Shown: positions 35,401-44,541, counted from the first letter of the stretch. The stretch: 64,000 nucleotides of DNA from an uncultured Oscillospiraceae bacterium (GCA_958448165.1 CAUDCW010000001.1:248001-312000), one strand, 5' to 3'. Notes: a model not told the origin generated them from the letters alone. A program made the numbers and translations.

Positions 35401-36776
35401 TAAAACTTAACCTTATCTGCAATATAATCCTTGAGCTTATCTATTGCAATTCTTTCCTGCTGCATTGTGTCACGGTCACGGACTGTAACACAACCGTCGT
35501 TCTCGCTGTCAAAGTCATATGTGATGCACAGCGGTGTGCCGATTTCGTCCTGACGGCGGTAACGCTTTCCGATAGAGCCGGTGTCATCAAACTCAACCAT
35601 AAAGTCGCTTGAAATCATATCAAACACCTCGCCTGCCTTTTCAGACAGCTTCTTTGAAAGCGGCAATACGGCAGCCTTAAACGGTGCAAGAGCCGGATGG
35701 AGTCTTAACACAACTCTTGTGTCCTTCTCGTCGATAACCTCTTCATCATAAGCCTCAGTCACGATTGCAAGGAACAAACGCTCAACGCCGAGCGACGGCT
35801 CGATAACATACGGCACATATCTTGAATTGTCTGTCGGGTCGAAGTACTCAAGGCTCTTGCCCGAGTGATTCTGGTGCTGTGTGAGGTCGTAGTCCGTTCT
35901 GTCGGCAATACCCCAAAGCTCGCCCCAGCCGAACGGGAAGAGATATTCAAAGTCGGTTGTAGCCTTTGAGTAGAAGCAAAGCTCCTCGGGCGAGTGGTCA
36001 CGCAGTCTTAAGTTTTCTTCCTTGATATTCAGCGAATACAGCCAGTCACGGCAGAAGCTTCTCCAATAGTCGAACCACTCAAGGTCTGTGCCCGGCTTGC
36101 AGAAGAATTCGAGCTCCATCTGCTCAAACTCTCTTACACGGAAGATGAAGTTACCGGGTGTGATTTCGTTTCTGAACGATTTACCGATCTGTGCAACGCC
36201 GAACGGTACCTTTTTTCTGCTTGTTCTCTGGATATTTGCAAAGTTTACGAATATACCCTGCGCTGTTTCCGGGCGGAGATAAATTTCATTCTTGCTGTCC
36301 TCGGTTACACCCTGAAATGTCTTGAACATAAGGTTAAACTGACGGATGTCGGTGAAATTGTGCTTGCCGCAGTTCGGGCAGGGAATTTCGTGCTCGTTTA
36401 TGTAGTTCATCATCTCGTCATTTGACCAGCCTGCAACATTTGTGCCGTCAAAGTCCTCGATGAGGTTATCCGCTCTGTGACGGGTTTTACAGTCACGGCA
36501 GTCCATAAGCGGGTCCGAGAAGCCGCCGAGGTGACCCGATGCGACCCACGTCTGCGGATTCATAAGTATTGCGGAGTCAAGACCTACATTGTACTTGTTC
36601 TCCTGTATAAACTTCTTTCTCCACGCATTTTTGATATTGTTCTTAAGCTCTGTTCCAAGCGGACCGTAGTCCCATGTGTTTGCCAAGCCGCCGTAAATTT
36701 CGGAGCCGGGGTAAACAAAGCCTCTGCCCTTACAGAGCGCCACAATTTTGTCCATAGTTTTTTCTCTGTTATTCAT
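35400..36776 (-). CDS. glyS: Glycyl-tRNA synthetase, dimeric (eukaryal-like) type
   Basis: 458 residues, the single-chain alpha2 GlyRS. Class II motifs: [20 protein letters not shown] near the start, the zinc-type segment [13 protein letters not shown]...CPNCGKHNF, motif 2 in [18 protein letters not shown] (about 205-222) and [14 protein letters not shown], motif 3 in [18 protein letters not shown]. The C-terminal anticodon-binding domain begins with [15 protein letters not shown]. It lies between inverted copies of the 230-300 bp repeat together with the Nudix gene. No T-box is visible in its short leader. Confidence 0.97.
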   Translation of the reverse strand: MNNREKTMDKIVALCKGRGFVYPGSEIYGGLANTWDYGPLGTELKNNIKNAWRKKFIQENKYNVGLDSAILMNPQTWVASGHLGGFSDPLMDCRDCKTRHRADNLIEDFDGTNVAGWSNDEMMNYINEHEIPCPNCGKHNFTDIRQFNLMFKTFQGVTEDSKNEIYLRPETAQGIFVNFANIQRTSRKKVPFGVAQIGKSFRNEITPGNFIFRVREFEQMELEFFCKPGTDLEWFDYWRSFCRDWLYSLNIKEENLRLRDHSPEELCFYSKATTDFEYLFPFGWGELWGIADRTDYDLTQHQNHSGKSLEYFDPTDNSRYVPYVIEPSLGVERLFLAIVTEAYDEEVIDEKDTRVVLRLHPALAPFKAAVLPLSKKLSEKAGEVFDMISSDFMVEFDDTGSIGKRYRRQDEIGTPLCITYDFDSENDGCVTVRDRDTMQQERIAIDKLKDYIADKVKF

Positions 36777-36840
36777 ACCCTTAATTCCTTTCAGAAATAA
36801 TTTTTTGCATATAATTTCCGTTGAGTTTTACACAGATATT

Positions 36841-36869
36841 ATCTTAGTCCAAACAGCCGCTTTTGTCAA
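36841..36869 (-). promoter_or_regulatory. Promoter of glyS
   Basis: Minus-strand TTGACA (36864-36869), 17-bp spacer, TAAGAT (36841-36846), 65 bp before the start codon. Confidence 0.65.
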
Positions 36870-36930
36870 GTAAAGCACAGCCGTTTAAAGATATTTGCGA
36901 AAAAATTCAAGAAATCCGTCCTCAACCGCC

Positions 36931-37449
36931 CTATAATAACGCACCAATCTGTTGCCCTCGCATATCAAAAAAAAGTTCTATAAGGCTTTTGTAACGAGGA
37001 ATAAACTCGCCGCTGTCCATCATACGGCATATCTCTTCTCTTGATGCCCACCTGACAGACTTGACCTCTTCGTATTGCAGGGTCAGAGCAGATATATCAA
37101 TATCGCTTTGAACAAGATAGAAGTCATCAAATCCATATTCAAAATTAACCGTAAAATGCGGCCTTTTGCCGTTCAGCTTTAATTCATAGCCTATCTCCTC
37201 AAGGGTTTCACGCTCAGCCGCCTGTACGCTTGTTTCGTCTGCTAAAGCACTACCGCCGACTGATATATCCCACATATCCGGGTACATATCCTTAAAGCTC
37301 TGCCTTTGCTGTATCAGCATTTCTCCGTTTGAATTAAAAATGCAGACGTGTATTACAACGTGCAAATCACCTTTAGCAAAAGCAGTTCCTCGGTTTATCG
37401 TTCTGCCTGTTTTTTGCCTTTCGGCGTCGTATATATCCCAAAGCTCCAT
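36931..37449 (-). CDS. Nudix hydrolase, YfcD/IPP-isomerase-like
   Basis: 172 residues. Nudix box GGSALADETSVQAAERETLEEIG (about 65-87, GX5EX7REUXEEXGU with Ser at one position). The N-terminal segment MELWDIYDAERQKTGRTINR and the HVVIHVCIFN, MLIQQRQSFKDMYPDMWDIS strands match the YfcD/Idi-like branch, which acts on nucleotide or prenyl diphosphates. The substrate cannot be told. Ribosome site TAGGAG. It is upstream of glyS but separated by a promoter. Confidence 0.9.
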   Translation of the reverse strand: MELWDIYDAERQKTGRTINRGTAFAKGDLHVVIHVCIFNSNGEMLIQQRQSFKDMYPDMWDISVGGSALADETSVQAAERETLEEIGYELKLNGKRPHFTVNFEYGFDDFYLVQSDIDISALTLQYEEVKSVRWASREEICRMMDSGEFIPRYKSLIELFFDMRGQQIGALL

Positions 37450-37510
37450 TTTGTTCTCCTATTTACATTTTAAAGTTTCTGATTATCCCTTTAAATAAGC
37501 AGGTTTGATT

Positions 37511-37740
37511 TAATGCAGAATTATGGTTGTCGCCGCTTTGCGGCTCTTTTAATTAAGAAATGCTCGTTACAAAGCAGAGAGTTCGTAGGGAACGGTCTTG
37601 ACCGTTCCGGGATAGGCATATTAACTGCAACGCTTTACAAAATCAGAATAGAGTATAACACTCTGCGGCTCAAGCCGGAACAGGCAAGCCTGTTCCCTAC
37701 GACCTCGTTACGAAATTCATCTTCAATCTCAACTCTAAAC
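37511..37740 (+). repeat. Palindrome-rich dispersed repeat, copy B
   Basis: AATGCAGAATTAT, GGTTGTCGCCGCTTTGCGGC, GGGAACGGTCTTGACCGTTCC, GAGTATAACA, GGAACAGGCAAGCCTGTTCC, CTACGACCTCGTTACGAAAT, ending in CAATCTCAACTCT heptamers. It has the same module order as copy A at 35098-35400 but opposite orientation. An open frame across it is incidental. Confidence 0.8.
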
Positions 37741-37832
37741 TAAATTATCTCTTAGCTTACTTAAGGGGATAACCATATAAAAGTTTATTTAAGCTCAACA
37801 GCTTTCAGAAAAATTCGCTTAGAGAAACCGCC

Positions 37833-38375
37833 TCATTTCTTCAGCTTCATCTTTGCATTTGGTACACGCTGACTTATATACTGCCTGAATTCCTCAGCAT
37901 TACCCTTAGTGAAGCCCTTTTTATCAACTAATATAACAAGATTAGCTCTCAAATAAAGCAAAAATAAATGATTCGTTTCTTTAATCTTCACTATCTGAGA
38001 GTATTCGGTTTTCGTTTCACCGTTTGTCTGACAATTTAATCCGATAATATATTCGGAATAAAATTTAATATTGGTTTTTACCGTGGTGTGATAAAGCTCA
38101 TTATTTCTTTTTAAAGTCTTTTTAGTTTCAAGGCGAGGTATAACCAAATATAAAAAAACGCCTAAGGAAATTAACAACACAGCCGCAATAATTGAAAGAA
38201 GACGAACGGAAGTATCAAATAAGCGAGCGTTATCGAACACCTGTACGACAACGGATATCCCTTCAAAGATAAAAAATGCAAGCAATAATATGCGAAAAAC
38301 CGATTTATGATTTTTATGCATTTCATATATATTTGTTTTGGTGTATTCACATATGTTTTCAAAGTTGGCTTCCAT
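37833..38375 (-). CDS. YcxB-like membrane protein
   Basis: 180 residues. Two hydrophobic helices (about 30-47 and 60-82), then a beta-rich cytosolic domain with YHTTVKTNIKFYSEYIIGLN, YSQIVKIKETNHLFLLYLRANLVILVDKKGF. The final KGNAEEFRQYISQRV matches the YcxB-like C-terminal domain (PF14317). Function of the family is unknown. Ribosome site GGGGG. Single gene between repeat copy B and the four-helix-bundle gene. Confidence 0.82.
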   Translation of the reverse strand: MEANFENICEYTKTNIYEMHKNHKSVFRILLLAFFIFEGISVVVQVFDNARLFDTSVRLLSIIAAVLLISLGVFLYLVIPRLETKKTLKRNNELYHTTVKTNIKFYSEYIIGLNCQTNGETKTEYSQIVKIKETNHLFLLYLRANLVILVDKKGFTKGNAEEFRQYISQRVPNAKMKLKK

Positions 38376-38578
38376 AATAATTACCCCCGTATTTTCATAA
38401 TTAAGGTTTCAAATGCTGTGAAGAGCTTATAAATTCATATCATATTTGCCGTTTCACGACATCACGCTTAACCCCGATGAATGAGTTTGTCAGGTAGAGC
38501 GCATTACAATTCAGACTGCTGACTAATTTGTAGGAGGTGTTGTTTTTGTCCTTGAAGGCGGTGAATAGTATGTTCATT
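38376..38578. other. Intergenic stretch downstream of the four-helix-bundle gene
   Basis: About 200 bp. It contains a strong unused ribosome-like site TAGGAGGTG near 38532 followed by a 12-codon TTG-started frame. No supported gene, terminator or repeat was recognised. Confidence 0.4.
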
Positions 38579-38926
38579 TTATAAATTTCTCTTTGCAGTA
38601 TTTATTGAGGCGATTAACATTCTGCGAATTGTTCCGCATTGATTGTACAGAGTTTTTGCAATACCCTCTTCAACGAGCTCGGATCTGACAAAAACCTCAA
38701 GCCAATATTCCGTTTCAAAGCATTCTTTTAAGGAAATCTGTAGCTTTGCAACAAAATCCGGCTTACTGTGTGCATATTTGGCTTCATAAATATTTGCACC
38801 TATAGATGTCGCTGAACGCTCCAGTTGATTTACAAGAGAATAATGACCTTTTATGGTATCACAAAGCTTAATTATCTTTACAGAAAAATCCATAGACATT
38901 TCTGCAAGCTTATTTTGACCCAACAA
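38579..38926 (-). CDS. Four-helix-bundle protein (S23/IVS, Avd-like family)
   Basis: 115 residues from TTG 38926 (AGGAGG upstream). Helical throughout: KLAEMSMDFSVKIIKLCDTI, then the signature LVNQLERSATSIGANIYEAKYAHSKPDFVAKL, LKECFETEYWLEVFV, and the end CGTIRRMLIASINTAKRNL. Members are encoded in intervening sequences of 23S rRNA and as Avd in diversity-generating retroelements. No reverse transcriptase or rRNA is near. Directly upstream lies a string of short palindromes, a combination worth testing. Confidence 0.9.
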   Translation of the reverse strand: MLGQNKLAEMSMDFSVKIIKLCDTIKGHYSLVNQLERSATSIGANIYEAKYAHSKPDFVAKLQISLKECFETEYWLEVFVRSELVEEGIAKTLYNQCGTIRRMLIASINTAKRNL

Positions 38927-38974
38927 TATCGCCTCCTGTTTAACGTATCATACTTATTTAATCTTTTCAATGAA

Positions 38975-39135
38975 TTATGCCTGCGGCAATATGAAATAAC
39001 CCCGTCGGATTATGAAATTTTCTGCTACAGCAGAAAGTGAAATAAAATAAATCCCAATACGCCGCAGCGTATTTCACAGCGTAAGCTATTTCATATCACG
39101 CAGTGATATTTCACAAATCCCGCAAGGGATTTATT
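38975..39135. repeat. Array of short palindromes separated by ATTTCAY/ATGAAAT
   Basis: At least six small inverted repeats lie in a row: ATGCCTGCGGCAAT, TTTCTGCTACAGCAGAAA, AATACGCCGCAGCGTATT, AGCGTAAGCT, ATCACGCAGTGAT and AAATCCCGCAAGGGATTT. They are separated by ATTTCAC, ATTTCAT or the reverse ATGAAAT/GTGAAAT. It lies between the four-helix-bundle start and tRNA-Arg(CCG). Stems differ in sequence while spacers are constant. Confidence 0.8.
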
Positions 39136-39140
39136 TCATT

Positions 39141-39168
39141 GAAAAAAGCGCCCTGCGGCGCTTTTTTC
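39141..39168 (-). terminator. Terminator after tRNA-Arg(CCG)
   Basis: AAAAAAGCGCC-GCAG-GGCGCTTTTTT perfect stem; usable on both strands. Confidence 0.85.
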
Positions 39169-39169
39169 A

Positions 39170-39246
39170 TGGCCCGCCCGGAGGGATTCGAACCCCCGAT
39201 CTCCGGAATCGGAATCCGTTGCATTATCCAACTATGCTACGGGCGG
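39170..39246 (-). tRNA. tRNA-Arg, anticodon CCG
   Basis: 77 nt including CCA. Acceptor CCGCCCG/CGGGCGG, D stem GCAT/ATGC, anticodon loop TTCCGAT, T arm GGGGG-TTCGAAT-CCCTC. CCG reads CGG codons. It is directly flanked by the palindrome array and by 78-bp tandem repeats. Confidence 0.95.
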
Positions 39247-39258
39247 ATTTTTGCTCTT

Positions 39259-39545
39259 TATTTTATACTTGGGTGGTTCTCCCTTACTTTTGATTAACGC
39301 AAAAATAAGCGATTCCTCCAAACTGATTTTTCTCTCTATTTTATACTTGGGTGGTTCTCCCTTACTTTTGATTAACGCAAAATTAAGCGATTCTTCCAAA
39401 CTGATTTTACTCTCTATTTTATACTTGGGTGGTTCTCCCTTACTTTTGATTAACGCAAAATTAAGCGATTTTTCCGAACTAATTTACTATATCTGATTAA
39501 CGCAAAAATAAGCAATTTTCCGAACCAAATCACTATATAAGATTG
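39259..39545. repeat. Three 78-bp tandem repeats plus a decayed fourth
   Basis: The phrase TTTTATACTTGGGTGGTTCT starts at 39261, 39339 and 39417, an exact 78-bp period, each followed by CCCTTACTTTTGATTAACGC and AAGCGATT. A fourth partial unit (GATTAACGCAAAAATAAGCA) begins near 39497. The period is 26 codons and the plus frame stays open (repeated ILYLGGSPLLLINAK), but there is no ribosome site, so I treat it as non-coding. Confidence 0.85.
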
Positions 39546-39615
39546 TTCTTATCTTGCCGCAACGCTAAGCCACAATTGATATAATGCAGTAAAGGAATTG
39601 CAGTTAAGTTAAAAC

Positions 39616-39645
39616 GGCGGAGCATTTTTCAGCTCCGCCATTATT
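39616..39645 (-). terminator. Terminator of the ribosomal gene cluster after rplQ
   Basis: GGCGGAGC-TGAAAAAT-GCTCCGCC stem followed by GTTTTAAC on the minus strand. Confidence 0.8.
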
Positions 39646-39655
39646 CAACATATCA

Positions 39656-39997
39656 TCAGATAAGCTCGATAATAGCCATCTCTGCTGCGTCGCCTCTGCG
39701 GGGTCCCAGCTTTGTGATTCTGGTATAGCCGCCCTTTCTGTCAGCATACTTCGGAGCAATCTCACTGAAAAGCTTGTGAGCAACGTCTTCCTTTGTTACA
39801 AAAGACATTACCATACGCTTGCTGTGAAGGCTGTCGTCCTTAGCTATTGTTATCATCTTCTCTGCCATAGAGCTAACCTCTTTAGCACGAGTTACAGTTG
39901 TTTCAATTTTGCCGTTTTCAAACAGGAATGTAACCAAAGCTCTGAGCATTGCTGTTCTGTGAGCAGTTGTTCTTCCCAATTTTCTTGTACCTGGCAT
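39656..39997 (-). CDS. rplQ: Ribosomal protein L17
   Basis: 113 residues, standard bacterial length. Start [20 protein letters not shown], then [21 protein letters not shown] and the C-terminal [22 protein letters not shown], all typical of L17, which lines the peptide-exit side of the large subunit. Last gene of the alpha operon after rpoA (35-bp gap), with a terminator downstream. Several shadow frames cross it. Confidence 0.98.
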   Translation of the reverse strand: MPGTRKLGRTTAHRTAMLRALVTFLFENGKIETTVTRAKEVSSMAEKMITIAKDDSLHSKRMVMSFVTKEDVAHKLFSEIAPKYADRKGGYTRITKLGPRRGDAAEMAIIELI

Positions 39998-40032
39998 TGA
40001 AAGTCACTCCTTTACTTAAATTCTCAAAAGGA

Positions 40033-40986
40033 TTATTCGTCCTCTTTCTGAAGACTGAAGCCAAGGCTCTGAAGCTTGAAGATAACCTCTTCGAGAGATT
40101 TTCTGCCGAGGTTTCTCACCTTCATCATATCGTCCTCAGATTTATTAATTAAGTCTTCTACTGTGTTAATTCCGGCACGCTTTAAGCAGTTGAACGAACG
40201 AACCGAAAGGTCAAGCTCCTCGATAGTCATTTCAAGAACCTTTTCCTTGCCCTTGTCGTCCTTTTCCACCATTATTTCTGTGCTGTGACCCTTATCTGAA
40301 AGGTCAACAAACAGGTTGAGGTGCTCTGTGAGTACCTTAGCTGCAAGAGATACTGCCTCTTGTGCGTTTATTACGCCGTTTGTCCATACATCAAGTGTAA
40401 GCTTGTCGTAGTCGGTTATCTGACCAACACGGGTGTTCTCGACAGTGTAGTTAACCTTGAGAACAGGTGTGTATATTGAATCGACAGGCAAAACACCGAT
40501 AACATTGTTGCCGGATATAAGCTTGTTGCGCTCAGCAGGAACATATCCTCTGCCCTTATCCAATGTAATCTCCATTGTAAGCTTAGAGTCGTCGCCCAGT
40601 GTTGCAATATGCATATCCGGATTAAGGATTTCAACCTCACTGTCGCACTTTATTGAAGCGGCAGTTACAATGCAGGGTCCTTCTGCGTTTATTTCTACAG
40701 TTTTAGGACCGTCGCAGTGCAGCTTTGCCGTTAAACCCTTCATATTAAGCACAATTTCGGTTACATCCTCTTTAACGCCGGGAATCGTTGAAAATTCGTG
40801 GAGAACACCGTCAATTTTAATTGAGGTTACTGCCACACCCTCAAGGGAAGAAAGAAGAACTCTTCTTAAGCTGTTACCCAGGGTGTTGCCAAAGCCACGC
40901 TCCAATGGCTCTACTACAAACTTGCCGTATCTGCCGTCGGCTGATAATTCATCTATGTCAATTCTTGGCTTTTCAAATTCTATCAT
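40033..40986 (-). CDS. rpoA: RNA polymerase alpha subunit
   Basis: 317 residues. N-terminal dimerisation/assembly domain: [20 protein letters not shown] (about 32-51) and [17 protein letters not shown] charged linker ([12 protein letters not shown]) leads to the C-terminal domain (about 245-310): [55 protein letters not shown]. The CTD residues that contact UP elements and activators are in the expected helices. It sits in the usual rpsD-rpoA-rplQ order. Confidence 0.98.
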   Translation of the reverse strand: MIEFEKPRIDIDELSADGRYGKFVVEPLERGFGNTLGNSLRRVLLSSLEGVAVTSIKIDGVLHEFSTIPGVKEDVTEIVLNMKGLTAKLHCDGPKTVEINAEGPCIVTAASIKCDSEVEILNPDMHIATLGDDSKLTMEITLDKGRGYVPAERNKLISGNNVIGVLPVDSIYTPVLKVNYTVENTRVGQITDYDKLTLDVWTNGVINAQEAVSLAAKVLTEHLNLFVDLSDKGHSTEIMVEKDDKGKEKVLEMTIEELDLSVRSFNCLKRAGINTVEDLINKSEDDMMKVRNLGRKSLEEVIFKLQSLGFSLQKEDE

Positions 40987-41058
40987 CAGCGAATCTCCTC
41001 CCTATGTTAGGCGGCATAAAGCCGCCCTGCGTTTATATGCTTACTGTTAAATAAGGGA

Positions 41059-41652
41059 TTACTTGGAGTACAACTCGACGATAAGGTGCTCCTCAACCGG
41101 GAAGTCAATGTCTTCTCTCTCCGGCATTGCGATAACCTTGCCGCTAAGCTCATTTTCTGACTTCTCAAGCCACTTCGGAAGAAGTGTTGACTCTGTGCCG
41201 ATCTCCTTGTAGCGTGTTGTTGACTTGCTCTTGTCGCTGACTGCGATAACATCGCCAACCTTAACAAGGTAAGACGGAATGTTTACCTTCTTGCCGTTTA
41301 CTGTGAAGTGAGCGTGGTTTACAAGCTGTCTTGCTTCTCTTCTTGTTCTTGCAAAGCCAAGTCTGAATACTACGTTGTCGAGTCTGCGCTCGATTGTTGT
41401 GAGAAGAACTTCACCGGTTTTGCCCTGTGCCTTTTCAGCCTTCTCGTAGTACATTCTGAACTGCTTCTCCATAATACCGTATATGAACTTTACCTTCTGC
41501 TTTTCAGTGAGCTGAAGGCTGTATTCGCTCTTTTTTCTTCTTGCATTTCCGTTAGGATTTCTGTTAGAAGTTTTCTTGGAATATCCCATTACAGCGGGAG
41601 AAATTCCGAGAGCTCTGCAACGCTTTGCAATAGGCTGCATATTTTTTGCCAT
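41059..41652 (-). CDS. rpsD: Ribosomal protein S4
   Basis: 197 residues. Small-subunit assembly protein and, in many bacteria, translational repressor of the alpha operon. The S4 RNA-binding domain is [40 protein letters not shown] (about 88-128). The N-terminus has only one cysteine (CRALGIS), so this is the zinc-free C-minus form. It is preceded by rpsK and followed by rpoA, 72 bp apart. Confidence 0.97.
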   Translation of the reverse strand: MAKNMQPIAKRCRALGISPAVMGYSKKTSNRNPNGNARRKKSEYSLQLTEKQKVKFIYGIMEKQFRMYYEKAEKAQGKTGEVLLTTIERRLDNVVFRLGFARTRREARQLVNHAHFTVNGKKVNIPSYLVKVGDVIAVSDKSKSTTRYKEIGTESTLLPKWLEKSENELSGKVIAMPEREDIDFPVEEHLIVELYSK

Positions 41653-41678
41653 GGGTTATTTCCTCCTTTATTTTTGGA

Positions 41679-42080
41679 CTATACGCGTCTTCTCTTCGGA
41701 GGACGGCATCCGTTGTGCGGGATCGGTGTTACGTCTTTGATCATTGAAACCTCAAGACCTGCTGACTGCAAAGCTCTGATTGCAGCCTCACGGCCTGCGC
41801 CCGGACCCTTAACGTAAACTTCTACGGACTTCATTCCGTGCTCCATAGCTGCCTTTGCGGCTGTCTCGGCTGCTGACTGAGCTGCAAACGGAGTTGACTT
41901 TCTTGAACCTCTGAAGCCAAGCTCGCCTGCGCTTGCCCATGATACAGCGTTGCCCTGTACGTCTGATATAGTAACAATAGTATTGTTAAAAGTGGACTGA
42001 ATGTGTGCGGCACCGCGCTCGATGTTCTTTCTCTCACGGCGGCGGCGAACGGTAGTCTTTTTACCCTTAGGTGCTGCCAT
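41679..42080 (-). CDS. rpsK: Ribosomal protein S11
   Basis: 133 residues. Core motifs [35 protein letters not shown] (about 24-58), [38 protein letters not shown], and C-terminal [20 protein letters not shown], which lies at the platform near the P/E-site mRNA. Basic N-terminal extension [17 protein letters not shown]. It has an AGGAGG-type site, 18 bp after rpsM. Confidence 0.98.
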   Translation of the reverse strand: MAAPKGKKTTVRRRRERKNIERGAAHIQSTFNNTIVTISDVQGNAVSWASAGELGFRGSRKSTPFAAQSAAETAAKAAMEHGMKSVEVYVKGPGAGREAAIRALQSAGLEVSMIKDVTPIPHNGCRPPKRRRV

Positions 42081-42098
42081 AGCTTAAACCCTCCTTAC

Positions 42099-42467
42099 TT
42101 ATTTCTTCTTGTTTGCCATAGTCTTTCTCGGTCCCTTGCGGGTACGAGCGTTAGTCTTTGAACGCTGGCCTCTTACAGGAAGACCCTTTCTGTGGCGAAC
42201 GCCTCTGTAGCAACCAATTTCAATAAGTCTTTTGATGTCAAATGCGATGTCACGGCGAAGGTCACCTTCAACGCGGCAGTTGTGGTCGATATATTCTCTG
42301 AGCTTTGAAACATCATCTTCTGTCAAATCTCTGACACGAGTGTCAGGATTAATTCCTGTTGCAGCAACTATGTCGCTTGCGGTCTTTCTGCCGATACCGT
42401 AAATATAGGTTAAACCGATTTCAACTCTTTTATCTCTCGGCAAGTCAACACCTGCTATACGAGCCAT
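42099..42467 (-). CDS. rpsM: Ribosomal protein S13
   Basis: 122 residues. Start [40 protein letters not shown], and the basic tail [20 protein letters not shown] that reaches the P-site tRNA. Helix-two-turn-helix fold of the S13 family is complete. It follows rpmJ and precedes rpsK in the standard order. Confidence 0.98.
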   Translation of the reverse strand: MARIAGVDLPRDKRVEIGLTYIYGIGRKTASDIVAATGINPDTRVRDLTEDDVSKLREYIDHNCRVEGDLRRDIAFDIKRLIEIGCYRGVRHRKGLPVRGQRSKTNARTRKGPRKTMANKKK

Positions 42468-42511
42468 TTTGTTGCACCTCCATATAATATTTAAGATTTT
42501 TTATTGTGGCA

Positions 42512-42643
<132 letters not shown>

Positions 42644-42658
42644 TTAAGTGTTAATTTA

Positions 42659-42877
42659 TTACTTGCTTCTCCAAGTGATACGGCCTCTTGTCAGGTCGTA
42701 CGGAGACATCTCTACAGTAACCTTGTCACCCGGCAATATTCTGATGAAATTCATTCTCAGCTTGCCTGAAATGTGAGCAAGGATTTCGTGTCCGTTAGGA
42801 AGCTCAACCTTGAACTGTGCATTCGGCAGAGCCTCAGTTACTGTACCTTCAATTTCGATAACGTCCTGCTTTGACAT
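42659..42877 (-). CDS. infA: Translation initiation factor IF-1
   Basis: 72 residues, a single S1/OB fold. Start [20 protein letters not shown], then [40 protein letters not shown] and [13 protein letters not shown]-1 occupies the A site during initiation. Position between the KOW gene and rpmJ is the Firmicutes norm. Confidence 0.98.
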   Translation of the reverse strand: MSKQDVIEIEGTVTEALPNAQFKVELPNGHEILAHISGKLRMNFIRILPGDKVTVEMSPYDLTRGRITWRSK

Positions 42878-42899
42878 AAAATAACCTCCTCATAAACGC

Positions 42900-43139
42900 T
42901 TAACAGTTAAATGGTTTTAACTCAGCTTTAATCAGCTTGTTGGTATTTAATGAACCGTCCGGAATAACTGTGTCAGTGACAAATAAATGCTTCATATTCT
43001 TACGCTTAGGCTTCTCAATTTTTCTTGTTTTGCCGTCCGCTATATAAACATATTCGCCGTCGCACGAGATAACAACAAAAAATCTGTTTTTATCCCTGCC
43101 GCATTTTGCCCTTACCACAAGACCTCTAACAAAATCCAT
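42900..43139 (-). CDS. KOW-domain RNA-binding protein of the spc-alpha junction (L14e-like)
   Basis: 79 residues from ATG 43139, with GAGAGGTG upstream; the longer frame to 43160 would overlap map. Starts MDFVRGLVVRAKCGRDKNRF, a KOW-like strand pair, then FVVISCDGEYVYIADGKTRK, and basic IEKPKRKNMKHL. Proteins of this type lie between map and infA in many Clostridia and are called KOW-domain or L14e-like. A ribosome-associated role is inferred from location and fold. Confidence 0.85.
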   Translation of the reverse strand: MDFVRGLVVRAKCGRDKNRFFVVISCDGEYVYIADGKTRKIEKPKRKNMKHLFVTDTVIPDGSLNTNKLIKAELKPFNC

Positions 43140-43149
43140 GCCGCACCTC

Positions 43150-43902
43150 TCAGTCGGCAAGTGTTAGGATTACGGGTCCGTCGGCTGTTATTGCAACCGA
43201 ATGCTCAAAATGAGCCGACAACTTTCCGTCTGCCGTAACAGCAGTCCAGTCGTCATCAAGAACCCTGACCTTGTGTGTGCCCAGATTAATCATTGGCTCA
43301 ATGGCAATAGTCATCCCCGGTAACAGACGCACACCTCTGCCGGGTGTACCGAAATTCGGTACGCTTGGATCTTCGTGTAATTTCGCACCTACGCCGTGGC
43401 CGACGTAATCGCGTACCACCGAGTAGCTGCGAGCTTCGACATACTGTTGAACCGCGCTGCCGATATCGCCGATGCGATTTCCGGCAACAGCCTGCTTGAT
43501 TCCCTCATACAGACTTTCCTTGGTCGCGTCAAGAAGTCCCTGTGCCTCGGCGCTGATATCACCGCAGGCAAACGTCCATGCGTTATCGCCGTGAAAACCG
43601 TCGATGAACGCGCCGACGTCAATCGAAACTATATCTCCGCTTTTAAGAATACGCTTCTTTGACGGTATGCCATGGACAACCTCATCATTAACCGAAATGC
43701 AAGCGCTTGCCGGAAAGCCGCCATAGCCGAGGAACGAGGGCTTTGCGCCCTGCCCCTCGATATATCTGCGAACTACCCGGTCAATCTCGGCGGTTGAAAC
43801 ACCCGGCTCAACCGCCTGACCTGCAAGCTTTAATGCATTTGCGGAAATTCTGCCCGCTTCGCGCATTTTTGCAAGTTCACGGGAAGTTTTTAATACTACC
43901 AT
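43150..43902 (-). CDS. map: Methionine aminopeptidase, type I
   Basis: 250 residues. Metal ligands are seen in DIVSIDVGAFIDGFHGDNAWTF (two Asp, about 91-112), GHGVGAKLHEDPSVPNF (His near 170), EPMI (Glu near 203) and FEHSVAI (Glu near 234). Removes the initiator Met from nascent chains. No N-terminal zinc extension. The gene lies 7 bp or less from adk and overlaps the extended KOW frame. Confidence 0.97.
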   Translation of the reverse strand: MVVLKTSRELAKMREAGRISANALKLAGQAVEPGVSTAEIDRVVRRYIEGQGAKPSFLGYGGFPASACISVNDEVVHGIPSKKRILKSGDIVSIDVGAFIDGFHGDNAWTFACGDISAEAQGLLDATKESLYEGIKQAVAGNRIGDIGSAVQQYVEARSYSVVRDYVGHGVGAKLHEDPSVPNFGTPGRGVRLLPGMTIAIEPMINLGTHKVRVLDDDWTAVTADGKLSAHFEHSVAITADGPVILTLAD

Positions 43903-43908
43903 ATAAAC

Positions 43909-44541
43909 TTACGCCTCTACTTCTGCAAGGATAAGGGCTGTAGTGTCCTTGATTTCCTCCTGACCCTCTACGATTGCAAGCTTGCCCTGCTTCTCGTAGT
44001 AGTCCTTAAGCGGCTCGGTTTCGTTGTGGTAAACCTGAAGTCTTGCAAGAACTGTGTCGGGATGGTCGTCCTTGCGCTGAACAAGGGTGCCGCCGCAGCT
44101 GTCGCAAACACCGTCTGCCTTTGGCTTTTTATAGTCAAGGTGATAGCTTGCGCCGCAGTCTGCACAAACACGGCGTCCGGACATACGCTTTACGATGTTC
44201 TCGTCAGGTACTTCGATATCGATCACCTTGTCGATAACAACGCCCATTGTGTCCAGAGCCTCGGCCTGCGGAATAGTTCTCGGAAAGCCGTCAAGAATAA
44301 AACCGTTCTTGCAGTCGTCGTTAGCGAGTCTGTCTTTGATGATGCCGATTACAACCTCATCCGGAACAAGCTTGCCGGCGTCCATAAACGACTTTGCCTT
44401 AAGACCCATTTCTGTGCCGCTTCTCAGCGCTTCACGGATAATGTTACCCGTTGAAATAGTAGGGATTGACAGATGGTTTGAAATAACCTCTGCCTGAGTG
44501 CCTTTGCCGGCACCCGGAGCTCCTAAAAGAATTATATTCAT
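43909..44541 (-). CDS. adk: Adenylate kinase, zinc-lid form
   Basis: 210 residues from ATG 44541 (AAAGGAG upstream), giving MNIILLGAPGAGKGTQAEVI with the P-loop at 7-15. The NMP fold (TISTGNIIREALRSG), FILDGFPRTIPQAEAL, and a long LID with four cysteines, CADCGASYH...CDSCGGTL (about 130-155), characteristic of zinc-binding Gram-positive enzymes. Converts AMP plus ATP to ADP. Sits between secY and map, the classic spc-operon order. Confidence 0.98.
   Translation of the reverse strand: MNIILLGAPGAGKGTQAEVISNHLSIPTISTGNIIREALRSGTEMGLKAKSFMDAGKLVPDEVVIGIIKDRLANDDCKNGFILDGFPRTIPQAEALDTMGVVIDKVIDIEVPDENIVKRMSGRRVCADCGASYHLDYKKPKADGVCDSCGGTLVQRKDDHPDTVLARLQVYHNETEPLKDYYEKQGKLAIVEGQEEIKDTTALILAEVEA

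Noticed and set aside
36777..36840. T-box or glycine riboswitch before glyS
   Set aside because: The leader is only about 60 nt and shows no T-box core or terminator.
38532..38582. Leaderless-looking 12-codon frame after TAGGAGGTG
   Set aside because: The frame ends after MSLKAVNSMFIL with no family or conservation evidence; the ribosome-like site alone is not enough.
38579..38926. Diversity-generating retroelement (Avd protein)
   Set aside because: Avd-like fold, but no reverse transcriptase, template repeat or variable target gene in the window.
38975..39135. CRISPR array
   Set aside because: The constant parts are only 7 bases and the variable parts are palindromic, so this is a palindrome string, not repeats with unique spacers. 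No cas genes.
39251..39496. Repeat protein of 81 residues in the 78-bp tandem array
   Set aside because: No ribosome site, TTG start inside AT-rich DNA, and the repeat decays without regard to the reading frame.
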